Assembly: GCF_003426735.1 (NCBI RefSeq)
Contig: NZ_QVON01000015.1
Location: forward strand, 1 to 38,480
Length of the DNA stretch: 38,480 nucleotides
Origin: Arenibacter sp. P308M17
GTDB taxonomy: Bacteria; Bacteroidota; Bacteroidia; Flavobacteriales; Flavobacteriaceae
Direction: 5' to 3'
Shown here: positions 1-8,225 of the stretch, one piece after another
Layout of the letters: every line of letters begins with the position of its first letter
How positions within the stretch are numbered: position 1 is the stretch's first letter
The notes under the pieces: model-generated
Databases searched by the model: none
The model's input: only the letters and a program-made list of their open reading frames with translations
What the model was told of the DNA's origin: nothing
Translations under genes and position numbers: made by a program

Positions 1-108
1 GAACGGCCTATTTTTATTTTAGTAGTAAATCAAGGAGTTTTCACTTTGGCCTAAGGAAGGCGTCCAAAGAGCATTTCACCCAAGTGAAAGCGGTCTGGAC
101 GCTGCAGC

Positions 109-305
109 GGTTGTTCGCTCTTTTAATTGTAAGTGTTGCAAAGTTGGCCTTGGCTACTGCCGGCTCCTCCAAGCCAAGGTACACTGTACCTTGGTTGTTC
201 GGCCCTGGTCGTTTTTGGGCGATGCAAAAAATGAACAGAAGATGAATTTGGGATATAAAATTCTATCTTTTTCCAATTCACACACAACTTTTGAGATTGA
301 TCCGT
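109..305 (+). repeat. Dispersed repeat, copy 1 (short form)
   Basis: This 197-bp stretch recurs at 14986-15237 in the same orientation with near-identical sequence. This copy lacks about 54 bp present in the other (after the GTCGTTTTT at about 208-216) and lacks one C in the starting GGTTGTTCG block. It contains a perfect odd palindrome at 174-194 with arms CCAAGGTACA and TGTACCTTGG around a single C. A second inverted pair, CCTTGGCT / AGCCAAGG, lies just upstream. The copy ends 3 bp from the stop codon of the 916-residue lipoprotein gene. Short ORFs here show no recognisable domain, so I treat it as noncoding. Its family is unknown to me. Positions 1-108, at the window edge, contain nothing else I recognise. 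Confidence 0.85.
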
Positions 306-307
306 AA

Positions 308-3058
308 TTATGGTCTTTTGTGAAATTCGATCCAATCCAAATAGATTTCTTCATGAATATCGGGAGCCTTATCGTGCAGAAAGAACACCTCATTTAAGCC
401 GGTAGTTTCTTTTATGGGTATGGTGAGCTGTTTCTTGTTTTTGGACTCAGGGGAATTGAAAAATCTGGCTTTGCCAATAGTCTCCCCGTTCGGGGATCCG
501 GTTTTAATGGTTATAAAACATTCTGGGCCCTTATAGCTGTATTTAAAGGTAACGGAGTCTACCATGGTTAGATCTATATTTTTAAAGGATATATAAGAAG
601 AGGAAAAACCCATGGAAACCCCATTGTTCCCTACTTCGCTTAAAACATCCCGTTGCGTGGAAAAGTTCTCGGCTTCCAATTTTGGAGCTTGGAGCATGCG
701 GATGGCCGAAACGGTAATGGGTTCCATGCCGGAAGCCCCTTTATCTGTATAGGAGGCTTTCAGGACATAGGTTCTGTTTTCATCCGAAGCGGTAGCAGGG
801 ATATCTATAGTCCCCTGTACGTTCAATTTTAAGGTGTTTGTGTCTTTCTTGGTCAAGGATAATATATAGTCGGCCATTTTAGCTGCATCCGCTTCGGAAA
901 ATAAAGGATGGGCGGTCATACTAATTTCGCCCCAAACCCCACTGCCCCCGGAAATGATTTTTTTGGCTATATAATCCACAGCCTTGTCATCCTCCCTATA
1001 TTTTTTGGCAACCTCCATAAAGGATGGCCCTATGGCCCGTTCGTTTATTTTATGGCAACTTCTGCAATCACTTTCCCCGATCAGCTTTTCTCCCTGACTT
1101 TTTAATTCCCCTGTACCTCCTACAGATGGTTCCAGGGTATAGGTTCCCTTCATCCATTCCAGGTAGACCTGTACGGATGCAGGGTCTATGTCCCCGTTTT
1201 CCAAATTACCGTCCTCTTTGTCCGTTAAGCCAATGTTGTATGGTATTTGATCTTGATCCCAATAAAAGCTACCCCTATTGGGCATATCGATCGTTAATTT
1301 AGGGGCATCATTGCCCGCCTTAATCTTTATTTCAGAGGTGGCCGTTGCTCCTTGGGTATCGGTAACGGTCAGGGTAGCCGTGTATATCCCAGGTACGTTG
1401 AAGGTAAAGGTTGGATTGGGCTCGGTGGACTGAATTTCTTGGGTAGTAAATTTCCAGCTATAGGTAATTTTATCGTCCACGTCATAATCCAAGGTGCCAT
1501 TGCTATTAAAATTAACGGTCAAAGGACAGATACCCACCGTTTTGTCGGCATTAATTTCAATATGTGGCGGCCTATTGCCTTGGATATATTCAATTTTAAT
1601 GAGTCTGGCATCAGGATTGGCACCCCAGGTGGTTCCAAATTCCAAAATGTAAAGTGATCCATCGGGACCAAATTGCACATCTATCGGACTAAGGAAACGG
1701 GTAGACGGCATAAAGTCCTCAATCTTTATTAGCTTCCCGTTTTCATCCATTCTAACAATTTTAATCCATCCCCGCATCCAGTCATAAATAAACAAGGCCT
1801 TGTCAAAATAGGATGGAAATTTTTCAGAGGAATGGTTGTTGGAGTCAAAATGATAAACAGGTCCGGCCATAGCAGTTCTTCCACCTTCGCCCAATTGCGG
1901 GAAATCTTCGGAGGCTTCATATGGGTACCATATGAATGCGGGCTTTGCCGGGGGGAGTATTTTCATTCCCGTATTATTGGGAGAATTGTTCTCCGGTCTG
2001 TTCGCATCAAATGGCTTGCCCGCCTTTTCCGTATCGTAATCATATTCGGCATAGGCCTGGTTATTGGCTATAAAATAGGGCCAACCGAAAAAACCTGCTT
2101 CCTTGGTAGCATTGATTTCGTCATAACCTTTGGGACCTCTTGCAATATCGGCATAGGCGTCAGGACCTACTTCTCCCCAAAATAAGGTATTGGTCCCTGC
2201 ATCAACGGAAATTCTAAAAGGGTTTCTACAGCCCATGACATAAATTTCAGGAAGTGCCATAGGGTCGTCCTCGGGAAACAGGTTTCCTTCCGGGATGGTA
2301 TAAGAACCATCATCCTCAGGGTGGATCCGTAAAATTTTACCCCTGTAGTCCATAGTATTGGCAGACGTTCTCTGGGTGTCGTAATTTTTTCTCCCGGGAC
2401 GCTCGTCCAAGGGTGCGTAGGGGTTAAGGAAGCCTGGATGCGTATTTTCTCCAATAGAGATATATAGATTTCCTGCACCATCAAAAGCCAGGGATCCACC
2501 TATGTGGCGCATATGTTGGTTTGGCGCTTTCAACAGTACTTTTTCGGAGGACAGGTCCAAGGTATCGTTGACTACGGTGAACCGTGAAATTACCTGATGG
2601 GATGTAGGGTCTTCGAAACGTAATTCCGGATTTTTATAGACTTCGGAACAGGGCAAATCCATATAATCGGACATGGTACGGTTTACGTACAGCCAACCAT
2701 TAGCCTTGAAATCGGGGTCCAACGTCATACCTATCAATCCTTCCTCCCCGCAGCTGAATACCTTTAATTCCCCAACCACTGATACGGATTTTGAATCGGG
2801 GTCGTACACCTTAATGGTACCGATATCCTCAGCAAAATAAACCTTACCGTTATGGGCAACGGATAAGGCCGTAGGATCCATGGTTTCCTCGGTAAGTACA
2901 ATTTTTTTAAACCGGTGTTCATCGGGAGCCACATCAATTTCCATAGGTCGCTGGCATAGGGAAAGGGTAAGGCCCAAGATGAGGAAAAAAATGGCCCTCG
3001 AACAATTCTTGGTCAAGTACTGTAGGGTGTGGGGGGATGTTATTGTAAAGGTCGGCAT
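308..3058 (-). CDS. Lipoprotein: sorbosone-dehydrogenase-like propeller, PKD, cytochrome c, CBM-like fusion
   Basis: The 916-residue protein starts with a hydrophobic segment ending in a lipobox-like LSLC (Cys35), so it is probably a lipoprotein on the outer or inner membrane. Residues about 48-490 match a glucose/sorbosone dehydrogenase (GSDH) six-bladed propeller, with the family signature GCRNPFRISVD near 276, then WGEVGPD and YDEIN...GWP. Residues about 498-580 are a PKD domain. Residues about 655-740 are a class I cytochrome c with CRSCH (665-669) and a likely axial Met714. Residues about 785-916 resemble a CBM6-like beta-sandwich. In the family such proteins oxidise sugars or polyols using PQQ; here electrons would pass to the attached heme. 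PQQ use and substrate are inferred. No pqq biosynthesis genes are in the window. It is transcribed alone. Confidence 0.88.
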   Translation of the reverse strand: MPTFTITSPHTLQYLTKNCSRAIFFLILGLTLSLCQRPMEIDVAPDEHRFKKIVLTEETMDPTALSVAHNGKVYFAEDIGTIKVYDPDSKSVSVVGELKVFSCGEEGLIGMTLDPDFKANGWLYVNRTMSDYMDLPCSEVYKNPELRFEDPTSHQVISRFTVVNDTLDLSSEKVLLKAPNQHMRHIGGSLAFDGAGNLYISIGENTHPGFLNPYAPLDERPGRKNYDTQRTSANTMDYRGKILRIHPEDDGSYTIPEGNLFPEDDPMALPEIYVMGCRNPFRISVDAGTNTLFWGEVGPDAYADIARGPKGYDEINATKEAGFFGWPYFIANNQAYAEYDYDTEKAGKPFDANRPENNSPNNTGMKILPPAKPAFIWYPYEASEDFPQLGEGGRTAMAGPVYHFDSNNHSSEKFPSYFDKALFIYDWMRGWIKIVRMDENGKLIKIEDFMPSTRFLSPIDVQFGPDGSLYILEFGTTWGANPDARLIKIEYIQGNRPPHIEINADKTVGICPLTVNFNSNGTLDYDVDDKITYSWKFTTQEIQSTEPNPTFTFNVPGIYTATLTVTDTQGATATSEIKIKAGNDAPKLTIDMPNRGSFYWDQDQIPYNIGLTDKEDGNLENGDIDPASVQVYLEWMKGTYTLEPSVGGTGELKSQGEKLIGESDCRSCHKINERAIGPSFMEVAKKYREDDKAVDYIAKKIISGGSGVWGEISMTAHPLFSEADAAKMADYILSLTKKDTNTLKLNVQGTIDIPATASDENRTYVLKASYTDKGASGMEPITVSAIRMLQAPKLEAENFSTQRDVLSEVGNNGVSMGFSSSYISFKNIDLTMVDSVTFKYSYKGPECFITIKTGSPNGETIGKARFFNSPESKNKKQLTIPIKETTGLNEVFFLHDKAPDIHEEIYLDWIEFHKRP

Positions 3059-3222
3059 TGTTATGGAGTCTTGATTGTGTGGTGGGAGCCTTGGTTATAG
3101 GCTATTGAAATATAGTGAAATCCCATGAACTATTGCTGGAAAATTTAGTTTTTAAACTGGCTATTAAACCTTGAGTGATTTTATTTATTGATCCTAAATG
3201 TGATTCCTGCAATGGGCCAGTA

Positions 3223-4011
3223 TTAATTCTTATGCTTTTTGGATAAATCGGGAACAATACTTCTTTTGGCCACGTCAACATTAATATAGGAGCGTAAATC
3301 CCTTAGGGAAACTACTTTAAAATTATTTTGGGATAGGTATTGTAGGTATTCCTTAAATAAAGCAGGAGGAGTATTTACCCATGGATGTTCCACATCGGGT
3401 ACGCCGTGAAAGGTAAGCACTACGATCTTTCCGTCTTTAGCTTGGTCAAGAGCGGATAAAATTTCACTTTTGTTATCCGCATTGGTGGCCCAACTGGGTA
3501 TTAAAAAGGGATGATCTGTCAATGGGTCGTAGGCCCTGCTGCCGCCAGCTCTGGCGAAGAGATATCCTTTTTTTTCCAAAAACCTAAGAACGTTATCATT
3601 TAGGCCATAGCCCGGATAGGCAAAGTTTCGTGGTCGGGCTATCCCAAGGGAATCGCATTTACCTTCAATGTACTCCAATTCTGCATTAAATTCCAATTGG
3701 GTGAGCTTGCTTACATTGGCATGGCTTTGAGTGTGATTGGCCACTTCAAACCCCATTTTGTCCAGAGCCTTGATCTGTCTCCAATTCATGTACAAGGTAC
3801 TGTCCTTATAATCGGGAGGGAACTCACAGACAAAAAAAGTAGCTCCAAAACCGAACTCTTTTAACATTGGGGCTACAATGGAATATTGACTGGCCGGGGC
3901 GTCATCAAAGGTAAGTACTACCAATTTATCCGGAATTTTTTTCTTTAGGATTTGGGAATAGCAGCATAAAATACTGAAAGTGGTAAAAAGGATGATTAGG
4001 ATATTTTTCAT
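3223..4011 (-). CDS. Secreted polysaccharide deacetylase (NodB domain)
   Basis: I start the gene at the Met at 4011 because it begins a clean signal peptide (MKNILIILFTTFSILCCYSQ). The longer frame to 4068 adds a hydrophilic leader with no homology look. The mature protein shows NodB-domain motifs: TFDDAP (catalytic and metal Asp), NHTQSH (metal-binding His pair), RPRNFAYPGYG (motif 3) and VVLTFHGVPD (C-terminal catalytic His region). These are carbohydrate esterase family 4 features, removing N- or O-acetyl groups from polysaccharides or peptidoglycan. The product would be periplasmic or surface exposed. It is a single gene between the GSDH fusion and the GIY-YIG gene. The substrate cannot be told from sequence. 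Confidence 0.9.
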   Translation of the reverse strand: MKNILIILFTTFSILCCYSQILKKKIPDKLVVLTFDDAPASQYSIVAPMLKEFGFGATFFVCEFPPDYKDSTLYMNWRQIKALDKMGFEVANHTQSHANVSKLTQLEFNAELEYIEGKCDSLGIARPRNFAYPGYGLNDNVLRFLEKKGYLFARAGGSRAYDPLTDHPFLIPSWATNADNKSEILSALDQAKDGKIVVLTFHGVPDVEHPWVNTPPALFKEYLQYLSQNNFKVVSLRDLRSYINVDVAKRSIVPDLSKKHKN

Positions 4012-4151
4012 ATTGCGCTTAAAGGGGGTAAATCTTGACCTGTAATAGGGTTGTGAAAACTTGCACATTTCCGTTTTACATTCCTAAAATAAGAATTATG
4101 AATTAGTAGTTAAGCATTTTTTTATTTCATTTGAAAGCTCTTACATATTGC

Positions 4152-4172
4152 CATGGAATTTCATATTCCATG
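4152..4172. promoter_or_regulatory. Palindrome upstream of deacetylase gene
   Basis: A perfect inverted repeat with 8-bp arms CATGGAAT and ATTCCATG around a 5-nt TTCAT spacer lies about 140 bp before the deacetylase start and 100 bp after the GIY-YIG stop. Neither strand has a T-run after it, so an operator is more likely than an intrinsic terminator. Its role is inferred. Confidence 0.4.
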
Positions 4173-4273
4173 TCCAATTCAAGGGCTGCGTTTATTGAGA
4201 AATACGGATTACGCAAATGTCCCCTTACTTATGGAGGAAGAATAGAATTGATGAAATAGATAACCGTGTCCGC

Positions 4274-4624
4274 TCAATTGTACCAGACGGCATAGCGCTC
4301 CCGCCTTAATTCCAGGGCCAGGCCTTCCTCTATTTCCAGTGCTTCCGCCCTGGTCAATACGGGATCTATATGATGATATAGGCTGGGCCTCAGATAAAGA
4401 CCATATTTTTCAACTATGTTGGACGATAATCTATGTCCTTTTTTATTTCTATATCCTGTCTTATGCTGTTCAAATCGCTCCTTGGGCATCTTGGAGGTCA
4501 TACCAACATATAGGCATTCCAGTACCCCGTTATATTGGGGATTGGCCGCTCTAAACTTCGCATTTTCATTAAAAACACGTTTCGATAATTCCACAACGTA
4601 AACTCGGTAAAGTGTTTTGGGCAT
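4274..4624 (-). CDS. Small GIY-YIG-like nuclease domain protein
   Basis: This 116-residue protein has the layout of a GIY-YIG/UvrC-type nuclease fold. VYVVEL near residue 8 sits in the GIY position and LYVGMT near residue 39 in the YIG position. An Arg follows about ten residues later (PKERFEQH), the usual place of the catalytic Arg. A Glu-rich C-terminus (RAEALEIEEGLALELRRER) may supply the metal-binding Glu. Free-standing single-domain members are common in bacteria, and their roles (repair or mobile DNA) are mostly unknown. It stands alone on the minus strand, with its start 158 bp from the divergent Gfo/Idh/MocA gene. The motif match is by eye and somewhat degenerate. Confidence 0.65.
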   Translation of the reverse strand: MPKTLYRVYVVELSKRVFNENAKFRAANPQYNGVLECLYVGMTSKMPKERFEQHKTGYRNKKGHRLSSNIVEKYGLYLRPSLYHHIDPVLTRAEALEIEEGLALELRRERYAVWYN

Positions 4625-4781
4625 TTTGGAATATGGAAATTTAGATGTAAACTAAGTAAAATTTCCATCAATTTAAAAGCAAATGATCCATATTGACCCT
4701 AATTACCAAAATTTTTACGAATTTTAATGGGTATAAAGTACAAATCAAGTCTATTACAAATCGAACAAAACAATTTTAAAA

Positions 4782-6296
4782 ATGAAAAAGGAACCAAACA
4801 AGTCCTCACCAATTACACGAAGGTCATTTATCAGTAAAACGGGAGTGGCCGCAGCAGGAATTACTATCCTCCCCAGTAATGTTATTTCAGGACTGGGATA
4901 TAAAGCGCCAAGCGATAAACTGAATATTGTGGGGGTGGGTGTAGGTAGCATGGGGTTTGGTAATCTAAGAAATTTACAGACCGAAAACATTGTTGGATTG
5001 TGCGATGTGGATTGGAAATATGCGAAGAATTGTTTTGATCATTTTCCAAATGCGAAGAAGTACAAAGATTTTAGGGTAATGTATGATGAGATGGGCAACG
5101 ATTTTGATGCCGTTCTGGTAGCTACGGCCGATCATACCCACGCCATAGTGGCGGCAGATGCCATGGTCCGTGGAAAACATGTTTATGTGCAAAAACCGTT
5201 GACACACTCCGTGTATGAATCCCGATTGTTGACCAAGTTGGCCAAGAAGCACAATGTGGCTACCCAGATGGGGAATCAAGGGGCTTCCGGAGAGGGAGTG
5301 GCCAAGACCTGTGAATTGATATGGAGTGGTGCCATAGGGGATATAACCAAGGTGGAATCCTTTACGGATAGGCCGATATGGCCACAGGGAGTGAATCCCC
5401 CTACCCAAGGACAATGGGTTCCCGACACCTTGGATTGGGACCTGTTTACGGGACCGGCAGAATTGATTCCCTACAATGAAGTATATCACCCATGGAACTG
5501 GCGGGGATGGTGGAATTACGGCACTGGAGCCTTGGGGGATATGGCCTGCCATATTCTACATCCCGTATTTGAAGCTTTAAAATTGGGCTATCCCACCAAA
5601 GTACAGGGAAGTTCCTCTTTGTTATTGAAGGACAGTGCCCCAACGGCACAGTCCGTACAAATGACCTTCCCTGAGCGTGGAAGAAAGGGCAGGATTAAAT
5701 TGCCCGAGGTAGAGGTGAACTGGTATGATGGGGGCATAAAACCCGATCTACCGGCCAACTGGCCTAGCGGAAAAAACCCCAACAAGTCCGGTGGAGGGAC
5801 TTTCTTTTACGGTACCAAAGGAATTATACATGCAGGCTGTTATGGGGTGGAACCCGAAATATTGGGCCGGGATCTACCCAAAGTAGCGGAGACGGAGCGC
5901 AGGGTAGAGAAGGAAATTGGCCTTGCCTGGAACAAAGGTGCCCATGAAATGGATTGGGTCAGGGCCTGTAAGGAGAATCCGGAAAATCGCAAACCCTGTA
6001 CTTCAGATTTTTCGGAGGCCGGTCCCTTTAATGAAATGGTCGTTATGGGAGTGCTTGCGGTTAGGCTGCAATCCTTGAATAAAATTTTGGACTGGGATGG
6101 GGAGAAGATGAAATTTACCAATATAGGAGAGGACGAAACCATCAAGACTGTAATCCGTGATAATTTTGTCATGAAGGACGGACGTCCAAAATTTGAAAAG
6201 GAATGGACGGAACCCTATTCTGCAAGTGGGTTTGCTGCCGAATTGATAAAGCACACCTACAGGGACGGTTGGAAATTGCCGGACATGCCGGTCTAG
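4782..6296 (+). CDS. Tat-exported Gfo/Idh/MocA family oxidoreductase
   Basis: The 504-residue protein opens with a twin-arginine signal (TRRSFISKTG, Arg13-Arg14) and an Ala/Gly-rich hydrophobic stretch, so it is exported folded with cofactor bound. A Rossmann dinucleotide motif GVGVGSMGFGN spans about 51-61, followed by LCDVD. The usual EKP catalytic-lysine motif appears here as QKP (137-139), keeping the Lys. The C-terminal half is longer than in minimal family members, as in the Bacteroidetes and Planctomycetes Tat-type group. Such enzymes oxidise or reduce sugars or inositols, or act as NAD-dependent glycosidases (GH109). The gene ends in TAG, followed by a strong hairpin terminator. The substrate is unknown. 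Confidence 0.9.
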   Translation: MKKEPNKSSPITRRSFISKTGVAAAGITILPSNVISGLGYKAPSDKLNIVGVGVGSMGFGNLRNLQTENIVGLCDVDWKYAKNCFDHFPNAKKYKDFRVMYDEMGNDFDAVLVATADHTHAIVAADAMVRGKHVYVQKPLTHSVYESRLLTKLAKKHNVATQMGNQGASGEGVAKTCELIWSGAIGDITKVESFTDRPIWPQGVNPPTQGQWVPDTLDWDLFTGPAELIPYNEVYHPWNWRGWWNYGTGALGDMACHILHPVFEALKLGYPTKVQGSSSLLLKDSAPTAQSVQMTFPERGRKGRIKLPEVEVNWYDGGIKPDLPANWPSGKNPNKSGGGTFFYGTKGIIHAGCYGVEPEILGRDLPKVAETERRVEKEIGLAWNKGAHEMDWVRACKENPENRKPCTSDFSEAGPFNEMVVMGVLAVRLQSLNKILDWDGEKMKFTNIGEDETIKTVIRDNFVMKDGRPKFEKEWTEPYSASGFAAELIKHTYRDGWKLPDMPV

Positions 6297-6324
6297 AAGG
6301 TTAAGGTTATGTTTGAATTATGGC

Positions 6325-6358
6325 AAAAGGGAAGGGCAGTAGTTTCTTCCCTTTTTTT
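6325..6358 (+). terminator. Intrinsic terminator after Gfo/Idh/MocA gene
   Basis: A stem with arms AAAAGGGAAG and CTTCCCTTTT around an 11-nt loop runs into a T tract (6352-6358), 29 bp after the TAG stop of the preceding gene. This is a canonical rho-independent terminator. Confidence 0.85.
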
Positions 6359-6365
6359 GTGGAAT

Positions 6366-6421
6366 GCCGTAAGTTGTAAGCAATATGCCATTGGCTGTAT
6401 GCTCTATGCTATAAGTAATGG
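6366..6421. repeat. Degenerate heptamer array (8 units)
   Basis: Read in 7-nt steps, this stretch gives GCCGTAA, GTTGTAA, GCAATAT, GCCATTG, GCTGTAT, GCTCTAT, GCTATAA and GTAATGG. The units share a G(C/T)NRTAN pattern and stay in phase for 56 bp. They match the unit consensus of the better-conserved arrays at 19318, 22035, 25064 and 29484. It lies between the convergent Gfo/Idh/MocA and GH-like genes. The rest of the gap (6422-6648) shows nothing clear. Confidence 0.6.
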
Positions 6422-6648
6422 TATGGGAACAAGAGGCTGGGTTTTTGGCCCACTGGGTAGGGACGTTTTATTGCTCCCAAGTTATCATTATTGGTTTCTA
6501 TAAACTTTGGGTGTCCATCCTTAGCAAAAGGCAGGGGCAGTGAAATCCGTTTTTACAACTTAAGACATATTGATTAAAGCTTCCTGCCAATTTATCATCC
6601 GGTCCTGACCAAGGAATTTTGTTTCGTTCCAAAACTGATGTGGATAGT

Positions 6649-7746
6649 TTATTTACCGGGCCCTACCATAAATTCGTTATACACTTTTTTCATCACCTCT
6701 GTTTTAGCTTTATCCTCCGCTATGGCCTGGGTGGTAAACATCATTACTCCGGTCGATTTCCCGGTTAATCCTCCGCGCAATACCGTTTCAAAATCTTCAT
6801 GGGTAACGATGCCCGGCTCGTTATAGGCTTGGACTATGGGCCATATCTTGGGGTAGGCATCATTTTCGGCCCCTATCTTTTTGCTGAACCATTCAATGTT
6901 TTCCTGGACCCATTGTGGAGTCCTTCCCATCCTTTGATGATAGACCATAGGTGAAAAAACATCTATGGTTTTCTTCAAAAGATCGTAATCCAGACCCAGA
7001 ATTCGTTCCCTGGCACCATCAAATTCTCCGTCATCCCAAGGAGAATGGTACAGGCCAAGGAGGGTGTTGGGCTTTATTTCGGCAATGATACCCTTAAAAT
7101 TGGAAGTCCAATCATAAATAACTTCGCAACGCCATTTTCGCCAGGCCCAATCATGATGGCTAAGAATATATTCGGCCTTTTCAGGGGTAGAGGCATCCGG
7201 CAAAGGGATGTTGCCAACCTTTGAAAAACTATTTAGGCAGTGCTCGCAAAAGCAAGTTTCGGGTAGAATGGGTTCAGGATCCTCAAATTGGGCGTGCCAA
7301 TGTACATAGTCCATCCAAACGCCATCCAGATCATATTCCAGCAATAAGTCGCGCAGCTGATCAAAACGATATTTTCTGAAACCGGGTTCGGTAGGGCAGA
7401 CCCCCATAAACCAAGTGGCGGCCCTAACCCTTTCTCCTTTTTCGTTTATGGCCCAGGCCTCCGGATGGGTTTCCACATAACCTTTGCCGTTCAAGGTGGC
7501 GAATTCGGCATAAACCTTGGCCCCTTCCGCCTTTGCACGGTCAATCATTTCTTCGTTGATGGATCCGCTATGGACAAAGATGGCATTTACCCCAAGGTCG
7601 TTAAGTTTATATCCTTTATCCCACAAAGGTTGTGGATTTCCATAGACACCTCTGATCTCTATGATTTTTGAGGGGGATGGGGCACACGACACCAAACCGA
7701 TTGCGGAAAGAAGAATTAGGAACCGTATTTTCAGCTTCAAGGCCAT
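6649..7746 (-). CDS. GH10-like TIM-barrel lipoprotein (putative glycoside hydrolase)
   Basis: The 365-residue product has a lipoprotein signal (LIRFLI-type hydrophobic stretch ending in GLVSC, Cys21). The body reads as a TIM barrel of the glycosyl-hydrolase-like class (GHL6/GHL10-type). There are alternating strand motifs such as VNAIFVHSGS and AKVYAEFATLNGKG, the barrel core DGVWMDYVHWH (Asp146 a candidate catalytic or binding residue) and a late VFSPMVYHQRMG. A Cys cluster CFCEHC (165-170) follows the barrel core, as in several uncharacterised family members, and could bind metal or form disulfides. No activity is known for sure. It is transcribed alone, convergent with the Gfo/Idh/MocA gene. 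Confidence 0.72.
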   Translation of the reverse strand: MALKLKIRFLILLSAIGLVSCAPSPSKIIEIRGVYGNPQPLWDKGYKLNDLGVNAIFVHSGSINEEMIDRAKAEGAKVYAEFATLNGKGYVETHPEAWAINEKGERVRAATWFMGVCPTEPGFRKYRFDQLRDLLLEYDLDGVWMDYVHWHAQFEDPEPILPETCFCEHCLNSFSKVGNIPLPDASTPEKAEYILSHHDWAWRKWRCEVIYDWTSNFKGIIAEIKPNTLLGLYHSPWDDGEFDGARERILGLDYDLLKKTIDVFSPMVYHQRMGRTPQWVQENIEWFSKKIGAENDAYPKIWPIVQAYNEPGIVTHEDFETVLRGGLTGKSTGVMMFTTQAIAEDKAKTEVMKKVYNEFMVGPGK

Positions 7747-7800
7747 ACCCTTTATTTTTTGAATATTGAACTCATTTAAACTTTTCTCAATTGGTTAAAA

Positions 7801-7877
7801 CCCGCCTGACCAAGAACGGGCGGGAATCGCTCTTTTTCGCCCACTTTTCATCTTTCCTGCCTGCCGGCAGGTTTTTG
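7801..7877. repeat. REP-like GC-rich hairpins
   Basis: Two hairpins lie here. CCCGCC (7801-7806) pairs with GGCGGG (7819-7824). CCTGCC (7856-7861) pairs with GGCAGG (7866-7871), the latter running into TTTTTG like a plus-strand terminator. The first shares the pattern CCGCCTGACCAAG...GGGCGGG with hairpins at 8116 and 12784, suggesting a dispersed REP family. The hairpins stand out as GC-rich in AT-rich intergenic DNA. Confidence 0.6.
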
Positions 7878-8115
7878 TTCGGTAGTCCTGCTATGCAACT
7901 CAAAAAGAGTTTCAATTGGACAAAAAATAGCTGATTTTCACTTCGATCAAAAAAGTTTAAATCAGTTCATTAATTTACAACTTCCCCTTCAATAATGGTG
8001 CATTTATTAGTACGATTATGAGTGTGGGACAACCTAAAATTAACCTATTTTGTTAGAAAACTACCTAGGGGCGAGTCCACGAGGCATTGAAAGGAAATTC
8101 AAGTTTGATTTCGAC

Positions 8116-8163
8116 GCCCGCCTGAACGGAACGGGCGGGCCCGTCCGTTCCGTTCAGGCGGGC
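8116..8163. repeat. Long perfect palindrome (REP inverted doublet)
   Basis: A perfect 19-bp inverted repeat (8116-8134 with 8145-8163; arm begins GCCCGCCTGAACGGAACGG) surrounds a 10-nt GCGGGCCCGT centre. The left half alone is also a REP-like hairpin (CCCGCC...GGCGGG), so the whole reads as two head-to-head REP units. Two shorter perfect hairpins follow: ACCTGCC/GGCAGGT (8176-8190) and CTCGAT/ATCGAG (8197-8209). All lie in the 480-bp gap (7747-8225) between the GH-like and methyltransferase genes. The rest of that gap holds no gene I can support. Confidence 0.8.
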
Positions 8164-8225
8164 AAGCGTTGGAGCACCTGCCTGGCAGGTTTAAATCTCG
8201 ATTATCGAGTAAATGTAGGGAATAT

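Noticed and set aside
308..3058. Plus-strand ORFs opposite the GSDH, glucosidase and esterase genes
   Set aside because: They lack recognisable domains, have biased composition, and overlap well-supported genes on the minus strand.
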